From JBBDMW01 sp040878005 (GTDB lineage: Bacteria; Chloroflexota; Dehalococcoidia; Lucifugimonadales; Lucifugimonadaceae), in NCBI GenBank assembly GCA_040878005.1, contig JBBDMW010000043.1:1-64000 (forward strand): a stretch of DNA of 64,000 nt, written 5' to 3'. Made by a program: the position numbers and the translations under genes. The notes beneath the pieces are model-generated. The model searched no databases, was not told the DNA's origin, and was given only the letters and a program-made list of their open reading frames with translations. Below are positions 62,266 through 64,000 of the stretch, in pieces (position 1 is the stretch's first letter; each line of letters opens with the position of its first letter).

Positions 62266-63411
62266 TTGAAGATTGCGAAAATCGAACAGTTCTACCCGCG
62301 CAAGAGAATGCGACTGGTCAAGATCACCACTGACAACGGCATTGTTGGATGGGGTGAGACAACACTGGAAGGGAAGCCGAAGAGCACATGGGCAGCGGTT
62401 GAAGAACTGGCGGAGTACCTCATCGGCAAAGATCCGCTCCGCATAGAACACCACTGGCAATACATCTACCGGTCAGCGTTCTTCCGCGGCGGCAACGTCT
62501 TGATGAGCGCCCTGGCCGGCATCGACCAGGCCCTGTGGGATATCAAGGGAAAGCATTTCGGGGTTCCCACCTATGAGTTGCTTGGCGGCGCTGTCCGTGA
62601 CCGCATCCGCGTCTATGCGCACTGGGGCATCCGTGACCTTTCCGACGAAGGTAAGCAGGCGGCCAGGGAGCGCCTGGACATGCTTCAGAAGAAGGGCAAC
62701 TACCACGCGTTCAAGGCAGGACCAGGGGGCAAGTGGCGGGCACATGAGCCGCCGGCCAGAATAGACCAATTTGTCGAAGCCGCCTACACGATGCGGGAGT
62801 GGGTCGGTCCGGAAGTGGAAATCTGTTTCGACTTCCACGGCAAGATGACGCCTGCACTCGCCATTGAGGTCTGCCACGAGATCAAGGGCATGCGGCCCAT
62901 GTTCGTCGAGGAGCCAGTGCCACAGGAAAACGTGGACGCGCTGAAGATGGTTTCAGACCACGTAACCTTCCCCATCGCCACGGGGGAGCGGCTGCTCAGC
63001 CGCTGGGAATTCCGCCAGATCTTCGAAAAGCAGGCTGTGGCACTGCTCCAGCCCGACGTTGCCCACGCGGGAGGCATCAGCGAGCTGAAGAAGATCGCCA
63101 ATATGGGCGAAGTGTACTACATGCACATAATGCCTCACTGTGCCATTGGCCCGGTCGCCTTCTCATCCTGCATGCAGGTGGATGCTGCGGTTCCAAACTT
63201 CCTGATCCAGGAACAGGTGGACGTTGGACTGGGCGAAGGTCTGCTGGAGCAGCCGTGGCAGGTCAAGGACGGTCACATTGATCTGCCCACAAAGCCAGGC
63301 CTGGGCTTCGAGATCAACGAGAAGGAAGCTCAGCAAAACCTGGGCATCTACGAAGAGGAATTGGGCGGCGAGTTCTACTACGAAAACGACAACTCGGTGG
63401 CGGACTGGTAA
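62266..63411 (+). CDS. D-galactonate-dehydratase-like enolase-superfamily enzyme (copy 2)
   Basis: 381 residues. All five E. coli DgoD catalytic/metal residues line up at a constant +6 offset: Asp189, His191 (DFHGK), Glu215, Glu241 (ATGERLLSRWEF) and His291 (MPHCAIGP). It would dehydrate an aldonic acid to a 2-keto-3-deoxy acid. TTG 62266 has AAGGA about ten bases upstream and gives MKIAKIEQF, the usual N terminus; the upstream open frame is spurious. An acidic C-terminal tail (EEELGGEFYYENDNSVADW) is as seen in relatives. No kinase or KDPGal aldolase is adjacent. Confidence 0.9.
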   Translation: MKIAKIEQFYPRKRMRLVKITTDNGIVGWGETTLEGKPKSTWAAVEELAEYLIGKDPLRIEHHWQYIYRSAFFRGGNVLMSALAGIDQALWDIKGKHFGVPTYELLGGAVRDRIRVYAHWGIRDLSDEGKQAARERLDMLQKKGNYHAFKAGPGGKWRAHEPPARIDQFVEAAYTMREWVGPEVEICFDFHGKMTPALAIEVCHEIKGMRPMFVEEPVPQENVDALKMVSDHVTFPIATGERLLSRWEFRQIFEKQAVALLQPDVAHAGGISELKKIANMGEVYYMHIMPHCAIGPVAFSSCMQVDAAVPNFLIQEQVDVGLGEGLLEQPWQVKDGHIDLPTKPGLGFEINEKEAQQNLGIYEEELGGEFYYENDNSVADW

Positions 63412-63428
63412 AGAGACGAGGCTTTGTC

Positions 63429-63466
63429 AGGCCATGGCGCCGGTATATACGCCGGCGTCATGGCCT
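63429..63466. terminator. Bidirectional hairpin terminator
   Basis: Arms AGGCCATG (63429-63436) and CATGGCCT (63459-63466) extend inward to a stem of about 15 bp with one G-T pair and loop TATATACG. It separates the convergent dehydratase and DUF1272 genes. Confidence 0.8.
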
Positions 63467-63483
63467 CGGTCCTCATCAAGCTT

Positions 63484-63669
63484 TTACCCTTCTCGGTGCT
63501 TTCGCCTCGGCCGAAGCAAAAGCTCGCCGCCGCAGTTGGGACAGGTGTGAGCCATCCCGGTGCTGCAGGCAGGACAGAAAGTGCATTCGTAGCTGCATAT
63601 ACGGGCCTCGCTGTCATACCCCAGCGTCGCGCCACACCTCTCACATACCGATCTCATCTCAAGCGCCAA
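63484..63669 (-). CDS. DUF1272 small cysteine-rich protein
   Basis: 61 residues with eight cysteines in zinc-ribbon-like pairs: CERCGA, CSYECTFCPAC and CPNCGGEL. This matches the DUF1272 family, of unknown role, probably zinc-binding. TTG 63669 follows GGGAG about eight bases upstream. The C terminus is basic (RPRRKHREG). Monocistronic. Confidence 0.9.
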   Translation of the reverse strand: MALEMRSVCERCGATLGYDSEARICSYECTFCPACSTGMAHTCPNCGGELLLRPRRKHREG

Positions 63670-63775
63670 TGCCCAAGCTCCCTTTATGTGCCACCGGATA
63701 CAAACCCTCCACTCATCACCGCCGCATCATGGGTGAGTTTGATGCGACGCCCTCACCTGATATCGGAGACTACGA

Positions 63776-64000
63776 GTGGAAACTATTCCATGGAATGCTG
63801 CAGCGGCCGGTATGGCTGGTGTCATCGCCGTAGTGATCACGTTGGTGGTGATCTACGCGCTTCTCTTGTTGCAGCCACACCGTACTCCTTTTAATCCTCT
63901 ATACCTGGCAGGCTCGTCCCTGAGCATGAGTGTGACTCCTGCCTACGCCTCCGGCCTGGTAATCATCTTGTCTGCCGGAATCGGCTATTCAATATTCATA
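63776..64000 (+). CDS. Membrane protein, 3'-truncated by the window end
   Basis: 75 codons open to the last base. N terminus METIPWNAAAAGM is followed by helix VIAVVITLVVIYALLLLQ, a loop HRTPFNPLYLAGSSLSM and a second helix ASGLVIILSAGIGYSIFI. GTG 63776 has GGAG seven bases upstream, a good start. Family not recognised from this fragment. It is divergent from the DUF1272 gene. Confidence 0.6.
   Translation, partial: METIPWNAAAAGMAGVIAVVITLVVIYALLLLQPHRTPFNPLYLAGSSLSMSVTPAYASGLVIILSAGIGYSIFI

Noticed and set aside
63670..63775. Small gene between DUF1272 and the truncated membrane gene
   Set aside because: Open frames here are short and lack ribosome binding sites; the gap best serves as a divergent promoter region.
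1..64000. tRNA, rRNA, CRISPR arrays, insertion sequences, prophage genes, known riboswitches
   Set aside because: I looked for tRNA-like T-arm/acceptor patterns, repeat-spacer series, transposase motifs and common riboswitch cores and found none convincing; short RNA genes could still be missed by eye.

Overview
The window looks like a chromosomal segment of a marine or environmental Chloroflexota bacterium, most like the SAR202 / Dehalococcoidia-related groups. This is inferred from gene content, not from a marker-gene phylogeny. Pointers are GC-rich DNA with short intergenic gaps, frequent TTG and GTG starts, a lipoprotein with a Thr/Pro-rich linker, and several probable F420- or flavin-type enzymes. 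Expanded families (four NHL-repeat proteins, three aldo/keto reductases, two enolase-superfamily dehydratases, four MFS transporters) also fit these oligotroph genomes. I see no tRNA, rRNA, CRISPR, IS element or phage gene. A 10-N scaffold gap at 6779-6788 sits inside a poly-G/poly-C inverted repeat.

Layout. 0.3-14 kb: a glycolate/D-lactate-type oxidase FAD subunit (glcD), a large lipoprotein, a PMT-family glycosyltransferase, an NHL protein and a phytanoyl-CoA-type dioxygenase. These are followed by a Gfo/Idh dehydrogenase, two aldo/keto reductases and glcE-glcF on the plus strand. 14-19 kb: two small hypothetical genes, a class V (alanine-glyoxylate type) aminotransferase, a short-chain dehydrogenase with an unusual active site, a small membrane protein and an M20 amidohydrolase. 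19-26 kb: a LON-domain protein, class I aldolase and FBPase (divergent pair), an aminotransferase and the primary sigma factor. 26-30.5 kb: bicupin, luciferase-like oxidoreductase, malate synthase, PIG-L deacetylase, SRPBCC protein. 30.5-33.7 kb: a Fur-family regulator with a complete ECF-type nickel/cobalt transporter (cbiM, PDGLE protein, cbiQ, cbiO). 33.7-43 kb: three NHL proteins, DinB-like protein, PPOX-fold protein, Dps, HpcH aldolase, Ddn-type protein, a tandem MFS pair and a third aldo/keto reductase. 43-52 kb: sugar isomerase-like protein, first enolase-superfamily dehydratase, DinB, MFS, CMD protein, a divergent ECF-sigma-like protein, fumC, RidA and VOC proteins. 52-58.7 kb: CoxG-like protein, lone receiver domain, ackA-phosphoketolase operon, sulfurtransferase-sufE operon. 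58.9-64 kb: MFS, split D-glutamate-cyclase-like pair, a DgoD-type dehydratase, a DUF1272 protein and a membrane protein cut by the window end.

How the genes may work together. GlcDEF would make glyoxylate from glycolate. The class V aminotransferase could turn glyoxylate into glycine, and malate synthase could condense it with acetyl-CoA; fumarase continues from malate. No isocitrate lyase is in the window. Phosphoketolase plus acetate kinase would give acetyl-phosphate, then acetate and ATP, from sugar phosphates. Class I aldolase and FBPase supply gluconeogenesis. The dehydratases, aldo/keto reductases, Gfo/Idh protein and HpcH aldolase suggest oxidation of diverse sugars and sugar acids. 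Most operons are short, and convergent genes are often separated by strong bidirectional hairpin terminators.
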